The position numbers and the translations under genes are program-made. A stretch of DNA of 64,000 nt from Candidatus Solibacter sp. (GTDB taxonomy: Bacteria > Acidobacteriota > Terriglobia > Bryobacterales > Bryobacteraceae), in the NCBI GenBank assembly GCA_013822245.1, contig PNKE01000044.1:20897-84896 (forward strand), in the 5' to 3' direction. The notes under the pieces were generated by a model, which was not told where the DNA came from, ran no database searches, and saw only the letters and a list, made by a program, of their open reading frames with translations. Below, piece by piece: positions 16,914 to 25,087 of this stretch (its first letter is position 1; every line of letters begins with the position of its first letter).

Positions 16914-18380
16914 ATGTTCAGGCAAATGCGGCGCGGGTGGCTCATTTTTGTCCTTGCGGCGGCCCCGGTATTCGGCGGTTCCAGGCCGGAGGTCCTCGTT
17001 TGGTGGCCGGAGGCCGACTTGCGCGCCGTTGGCTTGCTCAAGCAGATTGCGGCGGACACACTGCTGACGCCGCTGGAAAGTATCCGCACAGCGGAGTTCG
17101 CTTCGCGCTGCCGTGAAACGGGACTGGCGGTGATTGGTACAGTACGTGGCGGCGTGGCGCTGCCCGGCGCTATTGAGCGAGCCGGGCATCTCCAACTCCG
17201 CGGCGTCGCGATCGAGGAACCCGAGGACGCCGGGCAGATGGCCACGCTGGCGAGGCTGAACCCCGGACTGCGGGTCATGGCGTTCCTGAAGACCGGGCAG
17301 ATGGCCTGGGACGTTTCGCCTGCCGAGGCCGTGGTGCGCGGGGGGAACTGGCCGGGGATCCACGCGGTGGATGTGGGATCGGCCGGGGCGAGCGAGAAGC
17401 CCTGGGTGGACGCCAACGCTTATTTGTACGCGTATCTGCGCGGGATGTACCCCAACAGGCCGGCGCTGGCAGGTTACCGGCCCGACAAGGACTCCGGCGT
17501 TGCGCCCGAACGCGGCGTGCCGCATTCGAGTGTCGAAATGGGCATTGCCGAGGCCCGGGCCGCGGGCGGCAACTGGATCATCTCGCTGCCGGACCTTTAC
17601 CGGGAGGGGCTGCTCAAGGGCGACGCCCGGGCGACGGCCGCCTGGAATCGTCTGGCCCGTACCCTGGACCTGCTCGCAGCTCATCAGAAGACGCTCGACG
17701 GCGCCACCGCCGCCACCACTGCAATTATCGGACGCGACTGGGATCAGGCCTACGAACTGCTCAACATGAGCTACCGCAACAACCTGTTTCCCAAAGTGAT
17801 CCACGAGGACCGCATCGGCGCCCTGGCGGGCAGCGGATTGCGCGTTGTCGCCGCCGCGAGTGTTTCTCCCAAACGCGATGGGCAGAGCCATCTGCTCGGC
17901 TTCGCCAAGGCCGGCGGAACACTGGTCCTGGCCCCAATCGAGACGGCCGGCGAACGCTGGTGGAGCCCTGCCGCGCCGGCCAAGCCGCCCGCTGAGAAGG
18001 ACCAGCACTGGCAGGGGCTGGGCGCGGGGAGCGTGCTGGTGAACCTGGATCCGGTGATCGATCCCGGCGAGTTTGCACTGGACCTGATCGACGCCCTTCG
18101 AGCACGTCACCGGGATCTGCGCATCTGGAACGCACCGGCCGTGTTGGGCATGGTTCATCACATCGATCGGAAAAGATCTTTGCTCACGCTCATCAACTAT
18201 GGCGGAGCGCACCGCGACATCGTTATGGTCCGCGTCGCCGGGACGTACGGCAAAGCGGTCCTTCGCCGGCCCGGTCTGCCGCCGGCGGCGATGGAGGCGA
18301 AAAGCCGCGAGGGGGCAACCGACCTGACCTTCCAGGTGCTTGAAGGCGTGGCTTTGATCGAACTGGAGCGGGGGGGCTGA
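16914..18380 (+). CDS. exported protein of unknown function, coupled to DUF362 gene
   Basis: I do not recognise this protein. With the ATG at 16914 it has about 488 residues; the ATG at 16926 is equally possible and puts RRGWLIFVLAAAPVFGG right at the start as a signal peptide. The frame itself opens at 16851. The rest looks like a globular alpha/beta protein with hints of a TIM-barrel-like first half (GLRVMAFLKTGQMAW, HAVDVGSAGASEKPWVDANAY) and a beta-rich C-terminus (LLTLINYGGAHRDIVMVRV), the sort of layout seen in glycoside hydrolases with a C-terminal beta domain. Its stop is one base before the ATG of the DUF362 gene, so the two are probably made together and act in the same process. Confidence 0.6.
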   Translation: MFRQMRRGWLIFVLAAAPVFGGSRPEVLVWWPEADLRAVGLLKQIAADTLLTPLESIRTAEFASRCRETGLAVIGTVRGGVALPGAIERAGHLQLRGVAIEEPEDAGQMATLARLNPGLRVMAFLKTGQMAWDVSPAEAVVRGGNWPGIHAVDVGSAGASEKPWVDANAYLYAYLRGMYPNRPALAGYRPDKDSGVAPERGVPHSSVEMGIAEARAAGGNWIISLPDLYREGLLKGDARATAAWNRLARTLDLLAAHQKTLDGATAATTAIIGRDWDQAYELLNMSYRNNLFPKVIHEDRIGALAGSGLRVVAAASVSPKRDGQSHLLGFAKAGGTLVLAPIETAGERWWSPAAPAKPPAEKDQHWQGLGAGSVLVNLDPVIDPGEFALDLIDALRARHRDLRIWNAPAVLGMVHHIDRKRSLLTLINYGGAHRDIVMVRVAGTYGKAVLRRPGLPPAAMEAKSREGATDLTFQVLEGVALIELERGG

Positions 18381-18381
18381 G

Positions 18382-19623
18382 ATGGACTGGACCCGGAGGC
18401 GGTTTCTCGCATCGGCCGCGGCGCTGGCGGCGCCTGGACAGCAGTATTTCAGCCTGACGCCATTTATCGAGGCTAACCCCAAAGCGGTCTTCATCCGCCG
18501 CACCAGCGTGGTCCACAAAATGGACTCCGCGGCAAAGCGCGCTGAGGGCCTCAAACTGGCTCGCGAGATCTTCGTCACTTCACACAAGCCCGGCATTCCG
18601 CTGTCGCACCGCATCATCCTGAAACCGAACGTCACCAGCGTCACCAACCGCGGCCGGAAGGCAGAGGACAACTGGGGCGCCGGCACGGACCCTGATTTCT
18701 ACGAAGGCATTCTCATCGGGCTGAAGGAACTCGGTCTCACCAAGTTCCATTTCCTCGAAGCCAACATGTTCGAGAAGTGGAACCTGCGCGGCTTCATGGA
18801 TATCAACCACCGCCACGGCGTCAAAATGAACGACACCGAACCGCGGTTGTCCAGGCTGCGCGAGATCCCCGAAGTGGTCTGGAGCAAGGTGCCCGGCGCG
18901 GTGGTCTATTCAAGCATCCCGCACTTTGCGCCGGTGAATGAGCCGGACACGTGGCTGCTGAACATCGCCAAGTGGAAGGCGCACAGCATGTGCCTGACGC
19001 AGACGGTGAAGAACGAACAGGGGCTGGTGGTGCTGCCCTACGTCCGGTTCTGCCAGGGCTGGGCAAAGGTCACGGGCGTGCCGGATCTGATGAAGCCCGA
19101 CATCGCGCCGGACGCCGAGGCGCGCATCAACCGCTACTTCCACAACCACGCCGGCAACGGCTTCCATCGCTATGCGGGGGACAGCCGCAAGGTGAGCCCC
19201 ATCGCGCAGGAGATCTGGGCGCAGAAGACGTGCGACAACATGAGCGTCCTCAAGACGGGCCTGGCCATGGTGGAAGGCATCTACGGCCGCGACGGCGACG
19301 GCTTCCATGTCGGCAACGACCACATGGCCAACATCGTCATCTTCGGCAAGGATAAGTTCCGCGTCGACCTCGTCGGCCTCTGGCTCGGCGGCCACGAACC
19401 CGGCAACGTCCACCTCTACCGCATCGCCAAGGAACGCGGTCTCAGCGACACCTTCAATCCCTGGGACGTGCCCGTTTACGAATGGACCGCGGGCAAGGCG
19501 GTTGCCCGGAAGTTGAGCGACTTCCCGCGGACGCCGCTCAGGTCGCCTTATCTTCAGTTGCCGGGCGAGGACGAATACCACCTCGCCAACGAGCCCTTCG
19601 ATTACGACAAGTACAAAATCTGA
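18382..19623 (+). CDS. Tat-exported DUF362-domain protein
   Basis: The 413-residue protein starts MDWTRRRFLASAAALAAP, a textbook twin-arginine leader. The DUF362 core follows: SHRIILKPNVTSVTN near residue 73, a DPDFYEGILIGLKELGL helix near 95, the SSIPHFAPVNEPDTWLLNIAKWKAHSMCLTQTVKN region split over 175-215, and HMANIVIFGKDKFRVDLVGLWLGGHEPG near 313-340. DUF362 proteins are often iron-sulphur associated and poorly characterised, but only scattered cysteines are visible here and no ferredoxin motif, so a cluster is doubtful. It is translationally linked with the unknown exported protein upstream. Confidence 0.82.
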   Translation: MDWTRRRFLASAAALAAPGQQYFSLTPFIEANPKAVFIRRTSVVHKMDSAAKRAEGLKLAREIFVTSHKPGIPLSHRIILKPNVTSVTNRGRKAEDNWGAGTDPDFYEGILIGLKELGLTKFHFLEANMFEKWNLRGFMDINHRHGVKMNDTEPRLSRLREIPEVVWSKVPGAVVYSSIPHFAPVNEPDTWLLNIAKWKAHSMCLTQTVKNEQGLVVLPYVRFCQGWAKVTGVPDLMKPDIAPDAEARINRYFHNHAGNGFHRYAGDSRKVSPIAQEIWAQKTCDNMSVLKTGLAMVEGIYGRDGDGFHVGNDHMANIVIFGKDKFRVDLVGLWLGGHEPGNVHLYRIAKERGLSDTFNPWDVPVYEWTAGKAVARKLSDFPRTPLRSPYLQLPGEDEYHLANEPFDYDKYKI

Positions 19624-19636
19624 TTCCGCCGCACTT

Positions 19637-20110
19637 TCAGCCGTCCCCGCGAACCACTGCCAGCAGGCCGCGCAGCGTCATTGTGTCGGCTTTCCCCAAA
19701 CGGTTCAACACCTCGCCGGGCGCGCCGGCGACGACAGGATCGATCCGCCCCAGCAACTCCGTGCCGGCCTCTGTCAACCGGCACCGGACAAGCCGCCGGT
19801 CGTCCCGTGCCCTCTCGCGAATCACCCATCCGTGCGATTCCATGCGGTCGATCAGGCGGGTAATGCCGGGCGTTTCCTCCAGCAATCGGGCGCCGATGTC
19901 GAGCGTCGGCAGCCCTTCGGCGCCCGCGCCGCGCAGAATGCGCAGTACGTTGTACTGTTGCGGCGTTATACCGAACGGATCAAGCAGTTTCGAGATACGC
20001 CGGCGCACGATGCCCGCCGTTTTCAGGATCTCCGGAATCACTTCCTCGCCCGGCGTGCGGCCCATTTGGCGCGATCCCGGTTCACAGTTCGAATCGCCTT
20101 GCCTTGCCAT
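19637..20110 (-). CDS. MarR-family transcriptional regulator
   Basis: The 157-residue product is a winged-helix regulator of the MarR type. It has the N-terminal dimerisation helices, the recognition region TPQQYNVLRILRGAGAEGLPTLDIGARL (about residues 49-76), ITRLIDRMESHGWV and the wing with RARDDRRLVRCRLTEAG, where the DDRR turn is the MarR hallmark. It is divergent from the GH10 xylanase gene with a 136-base gap that carries a good promoter for that gene. Control of the xylanase, itself, or both is a reasonable inference. MarR effectors are often phenolic compounds, which would fit plant-derived substrates. Confidence 0.9.
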   Translation of the reverse strand: MARQGDSNCEPGSRQMGRTPGEEVIPEILKTAGIVRRRISKLLDPFGITPQQYNVLRILRGAGAEGLPTLDIGARLLEETPGITRLIDRMESHGWVIRERARDDRRLVRCRLTEAGTELLGRIDPVVAGAPGEVLNRLGKADTMTLRGLLAVVRGDG

Positions 20111-20193
20111 GCCAGAAGTTTAGCAGGCAATCAGTGACGCGTCGAGGTTTTTCCCGCGTCATCGGCGCCCTCACCCTTAAGCTCCTGCGAAGG

Positions 20194-20222
20194 CTGACAT
20201 GCTCTCAGGGTTTGTATATGAT
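20194..20222 (+). promoter_or_regulatory. sigma-70-type promoter of the GH10 gene
   Basis: A -35 box CTGACA (20194-20199, five of six) and a -10 box TATGAT (20217-20222, five of six) are separated by exactly 17 bases. The expected transcript start near 20229 is about 18 bases before the ATG at 20247. Confidence 0.55.
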
Positions 20223-20246
20223 GACCTCGAAACCGAGCCTATCCAT

Positions 20247-22025
20247 ATGCGCCTTCACCTGCCTCTTGCCCTCTTCTGCTTCGCGTCCCAGCTTGCCGCC
20301 CAGCCCGCCGGCGCTGATCTGTATCAGGGGATGAACCCGCTCGATGCGCTCCGGTATTACGGGCCGGGCGCTGGCGCCGTGTACGGCAATGCGGAGCGGG
20401 TTGCCGTCCGGGGAGAGGCGTTCAGCGAGGCGCTGCGGATGACCACCCTCGCCCTGCCGGACAATGCGGCCGGGGCCGATGAGAGCGTGGTCAGTGTCAG
20501 GTCCAAGGGACGTCTGGCGCTGGCAAAGGACGACGTGATCCTGGTTGAATACTGGATCCGCTGCGTGGAGGGACAATCGGACACGTGCGCGGTGCGGCTG
20601 TCGATTCAAGGTGACGGGCCGGATCAGCCGCGCATCGCGGGACGAGCCGAACTGGGCAGGAAGGCATGGCGCAAAGCGAGGGCGCTGCTCACAGCCGCTT
20701 CGGACGCCGCCGCCGGCGCCTATACGATCGGCTTCACGTTCGGCCATCAGAAGCAGGCGGTGGAAGTCGCCGCCATCTCGCTGAAACGCTATCCGGCCGG
20801 GACCGCGGCCGCCGCGTTCGGCATCCCGCATCCATATGAGGGCGCGGAACCCGACGCCGCGTGGCGCAAGCAGGCCGCGGAACGGATCGACAGGATCCGC
20901 AAAGCGCCGCTCTCGGTCACGGTGACCGGGCCGGACGGCAAACCGGCGGCGGGGGCGCAGGTGCGTGTGCGCATGACGCGCCACGCCTTCCCGTGGGGCA
21001 CGGCGATCTCGGCCGCCATGCTGCTGTCCGATTCGCCGGATGCGGAACGATACCGCAAGATGTTTCTCGAAAACTTCAATGCCGTGGTGTTTGAGAACGA
21101 TTTGAAGTGGCCGCAATGGGAGCGCAACCGCCAACTGGCGCTGGACGGCGTGGCCTGGATGAGGAAGAACGGCATCACCTGGATCCGCGGACACACCCTC
21201 GTCTGGCCCAGTTGGCGGTGGCTGCCGAAGGACCTGCCGTCGCTCGCCGGTTCGCCCGCGGCATTGCGAAAGCGCGCCGAGGACCATATCGCCGATGCGG
21301 CGTCGGCCAACCGCGGCACACTCAAGGAGTGGGATGTGCTGAACGAGCCGTACACCAACTACGACCTCATGACGCTGCTCGGCCACAGCGTCATGGTCGA
21401 CTGGTTCAAGCTGGCCAGGAAGCACGACCCCGCCGCCACGCTCTACATCAACGACTTCGGCATCCTGTCGGGAGGCGGCACGGATCTGATGCACATCAAC
21501 CATTACGAGCGAACGATCGGCTACCTGCTCGACAATGGCGCGCCAGTTCAAGGAATCGGCATGCAAGGCCACTTCGGCTCGCCGACGGCGCCCGAACGGA
21601 TGCTTGAGATTCTCGACCGCTTCGGCCGGTTCGGCAAACCCATCGCCATCACGGAATTCGATTTCGAGGTGGATGACCAGCAACTCCAGGCTCAGTTCAC
21701 GCGCGACCTGCTCACCGTCTGCTTCTCGCATGAGTCCGTGAGCCAGTTCCTGATGTGGGGCTTCTGGGAGGGCCGGCATTGGAAACCGCGCGGGGCGATG
21801 ATCAATCGGACATGGGATCCGAAGCCGAACTACCGCGTCTGGCGCGAACTTGTCCACGGGCAGTGGTGGACAGACGAAACGTTGACCGCCGGGGCCGACG
21901 GCCGCGTCTCGTTGCGCGGCTACATGGGCGACTACAGCATCGAAGCCTCGGCCGCGGGCAAGGCGGCGTCCATTCAACTGAAGCTGGCCAGCGCGGGCGC
22001 GCAGGCAGCGATCAAGCTGAATTAG
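20247..22025 (+). CDS. secreted GH10 endo-1,4-beta-xylanase-like enzyme
   Basis: Starting at the ATG at 20247 gives a 592-residue protein with a clean signal peptide (MRLHLPLALFCFASQLAAQ); the longer frame from 20199 would put the leader inside and overlaps the promoter. Residues about 20-200 form a beta-rich module like a family 4/9 carbohydrate-binding domain. The GH10 barrel follows with HAFPWGTAISAA, ITWIRGHTLVWPSW, EWDVLNEPYTNYD (acid/base Glu) and GKPIAITEFDFEVDD (nucleophile Glu). Both catalytic residues are intact, so hydrolysis of xylan or a related beta-1,4 glycan is likely. It faces the marR gene, and its 3' end overlaps the convergent phosphotriesterase-like gene by four bases. 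Confidence 0.9.
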   Translation: MRLHLPLALFCFASQLAAQPAGADLYQGMNPLDALRYYGPGAGAVYGNAERVAVRGEAFSEALRMTTLALPDNAAGADESVVSVRSKGRLALAKDDVILVEYWIRCVEGQSDTCAVRLSIQGDGPDQPRIAGRAELGRKAWRKARALLTAASDAAAGAYTIGFTFGHQKQAVEVAAISLKRYPAGTAAAAFGIPHPYEGAEPDAAWRKQAAERIDRIRKAPLSVTVTGPDGKPAAGAQVRVRMTRHAFPWGTAISAAMLLSDSPDAERYRKMFLENFNAVVFENDLKWPQWERNRQLALDGVAWMRKNGITWIRGHTLVWPSWRWLPKDLPSLAGSPAALRKRAEDHIADAASANRGTLKEWDVLNEPYTNYDLMTLLGHSVMVDWFKLARKHDPAATLYINDFGILSGGGTDLMHINHYERTIGYLLDNGAPVQGIGMQGHFGSPTAPERMLEILDRFGRFGKPIAITEFDFEVDDQQLQAQFTRDLLTVCFSHESVSQFLMWGFWEGRHWKPRGAMINRTWDPKPNYRVWRELVHGQWWTDETLTAGADGRVSLRGYMGDYSIEASAAGKAASIQLKLASAGAQAAIKLN

Positions 22026-22972
22026 CCGTTGAAGGCGCGGCGGGGATTGTCGACCATCAGCGTCTTGCGGACCGGCGCGTCGAGTTGCGGCAGGAAGTCC
22101 GTGTAGATGAATGTGAATCCATTGAACCGTCCGCCACCGGGTTCGCCGACGCGATACCAGCCGGAATCCTGCGAGATCAGCGTTTGTCCCAGCAACCCCC
22201 TGGACTGCATGTGACGGACGCAGTCCAGGTGCCAGGCGGCGCTTTTTTCGTTGATGCCGTCGAACTCGGTCCAGGCGCCGGCCCGCGCGGCGCGCTCGTG
22301 GTAGGCGTGGTCCTTCTCGCTCTGCGCGTGTACCCAAACGAACTTGCCCGCCGGGCATTTCATTTTGTCCAGAATCTCAATTTGCGCCATTGCCGCCGGA
22401 CCGCCGCCGTTGGTGTGTGAACAGATCACCAGCCCTGTCTCGTTTGATGTAATCGCCGCCGCTGTCACCAGTTTCACGTCGATGGGTTCGAGCGGGAAGA
22501 CGTTCACCGCGGTCTTGATGAAGCGCGGCTTCATGCCCTCGACGCCGTTGCGGAATTCGCCGATCCAGCGTCTGGCCAGTTGTTCCGCCGTCTCTTCGTA
22601 GGCATACTTGGGCACTCCGGCGCGTTTCGCCGCCCCGTAGATGCCGGTGTTGGTCCAAAATTCGATGCCGGTGGCGTCCTGAAGCCGCCGCAGCAGGCGC
22701 GGGTCGCGGCCCAGCCCGTTCGGCGTGCATTCGAGGAATCGAACGCAACCGAACTGCTTCAGTTCCTGGACTCTCGGCAATGCGGCCTGAAAGGCCTCAT
22801 CGAGCGAATAGCGAGCACGCGAATCGCCCTCGACGCCGGCGAAATCCACCAGCACGTGTTCGTGGACCAGAACCGAGCCCGGGATGGCCTCCGGAGCCGG
22901 GGCGAACAGGGCCGCTGGCGCAGCAAACAGCAGTTGCCTGCGGCTGGTTTTCTCGCGCGATGGTCTGGGCAT
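22022..22972 (-). CDS. exported phosphotriesterase-family amidohydrolase
   Basis: The 316-residue product begins with a leader containing SRRQLLFAAPAALFAP, probably a twin-arginine signal. The phosphotriesterase-family metal set is complete in order: VHEHV (HxH, near residue 37), FIKTAVN (the bridging Lys, near 150), ICSHTNGG (His), VHAQS (His) and SQDSGWY (Asp, near 265). These enzymes hydrolyse phosphotriesters, lactones or similar esters; many bacterial members are lactonases, so an organophosphate substrate should not be assumed. It is convergent with the xylanase and may act on a released sugar ester or lactone, which is only a suggestion. Confidence 0.85.
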   Translation of the reverse strand: MPRPSREKTSRRQLLFAAPAALFAPAPEAIPGSVLVHEHVLVDFAGVEGDSRARYSLDEAFQAALPRVQELKQFGCVRFLECTPNGLGRDPRLLRRLQDATGIEFWTNTGIYGAAKRAGVPKYAYEETAEQLARRWIGEFRNGVEGMKPRFIKTAVNVFPLEPIDVKLVTAAAITSNETGLVICSHTNGGGPAAMAQIEILDKMKCPAGKFVWVHAQSEKDHAYHERAARAGAWTEFDGINEKSAAWHLDCVRHMQSRGLLGQTLISQDSGWYRVGEPGGGRFNGFTFIYTDFLPQLDAPVRKTLMVDNPRRAFNG

Positions 22973-23326
22973 GACCCCAGACTACCGCCCGCGGCGGCGC
23001 GAGTGCCAGCCCGCTCTTCGCGGTGCGCCCGAAGCGTGGCGCGGCGGGAAGCGTGTGAATGCAGGCAGCGGGTGGTGGTGGTAGTCCCGTACGTCCGATT
23101 GCGAGCGCCGGCGGGGACCGCGGATGATCTGGACCGCGAGTCGGCCGGGAGGCGCGCTGAGGGTCTGTCGTGGAGAGGACGGGAGGCTCGTCCTGCTGGT
23201 TCGAGGATGGCGAAGAGGTCCTGGCGCGAGTGCCGGGACGGCAGGCAAGAGTGCAGGCGCCACGGCAGGCCTGCGGCACGAGGACAAGGCCCGCGCCACG
23301 AAGCGGGGGCCGGGGGCCGGTTGCGC
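22973..23326. other. 354-base stretch without a supported gene
   Basis: No frame here shows a recognisable protein, signal peptide or coupling to a neighbour. The translated frames are arginine- and glycine-rich, as expected from GC-rich noncoding DNA. It must hold the promoter of the phosphotriesterase-like gene and the end of the alpha/beta hydrolase transcript, but I see no confident promoter or terminator. Confidence 0.4.
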
Positions 23327-24415
23327 TTATCTCGGCGCGGGGAGTTGTTCGCCGTGGGCGGGGCGGACGCCGGAGTCGAGCCACTTGACGAGATCGGCGA
23401 AGGCGGCGCCGATTTCCGGGGCGTTCATGGTGCAGTGGCCGTCGCGGGCGACCCAGCGCTGGACGAAGAGGCCGGATTTGCCGTTCAACTGGACCAGATC
23501 GCGGTAGGCGTTGGGCGAGGAGGCGGGGACGATGGGGTCGTAGGTGGTATGGACGGCGAGCAGGGGGCGTTCGATGCGGCCGGTGGTGGTGACAAAGGTG
23601 CGCATGTAGTCCATGGATTTGGGGTCGGCGGCATGGCGCTCAACGCCGCGGTTGACCGATTGATCGTCAGGGCCGCCCGAGTACACGGTGTCGCGGTTGT
23701 CGAAGGGGTTGCCGCCGGTGCGTTGGACGAGTTCGGCCTGGATGGAGGCCATGAAAGAGATGAGTCCGGGGATTTCGGCGGTCTTTTTGAGGCCGAGCCA
23801 CTGGCGGAGGGCTTCGGCTTTTTCGGGGGCGGCGGTGATGGCGGCGGTGATGGCCTTGCCGAGCGGACCGCCGAAGCCGGAGGGAGGGGCGGGCTTGGAG
23901 GCGGGTCCGAGGATGGCGGGGAAGTAATGGTTGAACAGGATGAGGGCGTCGAATTCACGGGCGGAGGCGAACGGCAGGCTGGGGGAGAGGGCGCCGCACA
24001 ATGGCAGGCCGGCGTCGTAGGCAGAGGGGAAGCGTTCGACCAGGGCGACGGTGAGCAGTCCGCCCATGGAGTGGCCCATGACGACGGTGCGGGAGGGCTT
24101 GCCGTGCTTGTTGATGAAGTATTCGCGGAGGGCTTCGGTTTCGCGCAGTGCCTGTTCGACGGCCCAGCCGCCGGTGGAGTAGCCGGACTGGATGACGGCG
24201 TAGCCTGAGTCGTGGAACTGGGCCAGGATGGGATTGAGCGGGGATTCCCTGAAGGCGCCGGGGGCGCCCGAGTAGCCGTGGCAGTAGACGATGAGCCGGC
24301 CGTTGTGGTTGTCGGGCTTGTCGATGCGGAAGGCGGCGCCGTTCATTGAGCCGATTTCGGTGGCGGCGAAGGCGGAGGAGGCGAGGAGGAACAGGGATGC
24401 AAGGATACGGATCAT
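23327..24415 (-). CDS. secreted alpha/beta hydrolase
   Basis: The 362-residue protein has a signal peptide (MIRILASLFLLASSAFA). The alpha/beta hydrolase fold is shown by LIVYCHGYSGAPG (oxyanion strand, near residue 42), the nucleophile elbow VVMGHSMGGLL near 112, the acid AVHTTYDPIVPASS near 290 and the histidine VARDGHCTMN near 330. The Ser-Asp-His triad is therefore complete. The cap region between residues 150 and 270 is long. An esterase or lipase acting in the periplasm or outside is likely; the substrate cannot be named. Confidence 0.82.
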   Translation of the reverse strand: MIRILASLFLLASSAFAATEIGSMNGAAFRIDKPDNHNGRLIVYCHGYSGAPGAFRESPLNPILAQFHDSGYAVIQSGYSTGGWAVEQALRETEALREYFINKHGKPSRTVVMGHSMGGLLTVALVERFPSAYDAGLPLCGALSPSLPFASAREFDALILFNHYFPAILGPASKPAPPSGFGGPLGKAITAAITAAPEKAEALRQWLGLKKTAEIPGLISFMASIQAELVQRTGGNPFDNRDTVYSGGPDDQSVNRGVERHAADPKSMDYMRTFVTTTGRIERPLLAVHTTYDPIVPASSPNAYRDLVQLNGKSGLFVQRWVARDGHCTMNAPEIGAAFADLVKWLDSGVRPAHGEQLPAPR

Positions 24416-24455
24416 TTGAGCAATTTAGCATGGACGAGGGAAGGCTACGGCGAGT

Positions 24456-24484
24456 TTGGTGTATACCTCAGGCGGTGGTATAAT
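24456..24484 (+). promoter_or_regulatory. mazEF promoter with overlapping operator-like inverted repeat
   Basis: A perfect -10 box TATAAT (24479-24484) lies 17 bases after a weak -35 TTGGTG (24456-24461). The ATG of the antitoxin is at 24491, seven bases after the -10, which is where transcription would begin, so the message is predicted to be leaderless. An inverted repeat TATACC (24462-24467) and GGTATA (24477-24482) with nine bases between overlaps the -10 and is a candidate binding site for the antitoxin. Confidence 0.6.
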
Positions 24485-24490
24485 CATCTT

Positions 24491-24712
24491 ATGCGAGTCA
24501 AGACATCGATCACACTTCCGCGGGAGTTGCTGGCGCGCCTGGACCAGGTGGACACGAACAGGTCGGCTTTGCTTGAACGGGCGGCGAACGCCTATCTGGC
24601 GGCGATCGAGCGGGAAGACCGGGACCGGAAGGACCGGGAGATCATCGACCGGAATGCGGAGAGGTTGAACAAGGAAGCTCTGGACACGCTGTCTTATCAG
24701 GATCTGGCATGA
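24491..24712 (+). CDS. ribbon-helix-helix antitoxin, MazE-like
   Basis: The 73-residue product begins [20 protein letters not shown], the beta strand and first helix of a ribbon-helix-helix DNA-binding domain, followed by [19 protein letters not shown] as the second helix. The C-terminal half is highly charged and would wrap the toxin. The gene overlaps the toxin gene by four bases (ATGA), the standard layout of a type II toxin-antitoxin operon. The start is fixed by the ribbon-helix-helix domain and by the -10 box seven bases upstream. It probably represses its own promoter through the inverted repeat that overlaps the -10. Confidence 0.85.
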   Translation: MRVKTSITLPRELLARLDQVDTNRSALLERAANAYLAAIEREDRDRKDREIIDRNAERLNKEALDTLSYQDLA

Positions 24713-25044
24713 GACGCGGCGAGTTGTATCTGGTCCAGAAGCCGGGAGCGCAGGACCCGCGCAAGCAGCGGGTTTTTGCGGTGGTGAGCCGGCAGACCGT
24801 GCTCGATTCCCGCTTTTCCACAGTGATCTGCGCGCCGGTGTATTCGCAGCACGACGGGTTGAGTACACAGGTTGCGGTTGGGATTGAAGATGGGCTGAAG
24901 AAGGCGTCGAGCATTCACTGCGATGAACTGGTGAGCCTGCCTAAAACGATGTTGACTCACTACGCCGGATCACTGAGGCCGGCGTCGATGCGGCAACTCG
25001 ACCGGGCGCTGATGGTGGCTCTGAGTCTGGAAGTTGATGTATGA
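24709..25044 (+). CDS. MazF/PemK-family endoribonuclease toxin
   Basis: The 111-residue product has the MazF fold: [28 protein letters not shown] split over the first strands, [11 protein letters not shown] near residue 40, [13 protein letters not shown] near 66-78 and a C-terminal helix with [13 protein letters not shown]. The family cleaves mRNA at short motifs and is held inactive by the antitoxin. The usual RPVLVVS segment is altered to QRVFAVVS, and the [10 protein letters not shown] segment equals the family's QIRTID-like strand. The length is normal. Its end overlaps the upstream part of the next frame but not the likely start at 25088. Confidence 0.87.
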   Translation: MRRGELYLVQKPGAQDPRKQRVFAVVSRQTVLDSRFSTVICAPVYSQHDGLSTQVAVGIEDGLKKASSIHCDELVSLPKTMLTHYAGSLRPASMRQLDRALMVALSLEVDV

Positions 25045-25087
25045 TTTGAGCCAACAGGATCGGAAAATAGGCAATCGGGAGGCGAAG

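Noticed and set aside
20205..22358. 717-codon open frame on the minus strand
   Set aside because: It is antisense to the GH10 gene, Arg/Pro/His-rich in composition and without any motif, as expected from GC-rich codon bias.
22580..24208. 542-codon open frame on the plus strand
   Set aside because: It spans two genes on the opposite strand and the gap between them and shows only Gly/Ala/Glu-rich shadow text.
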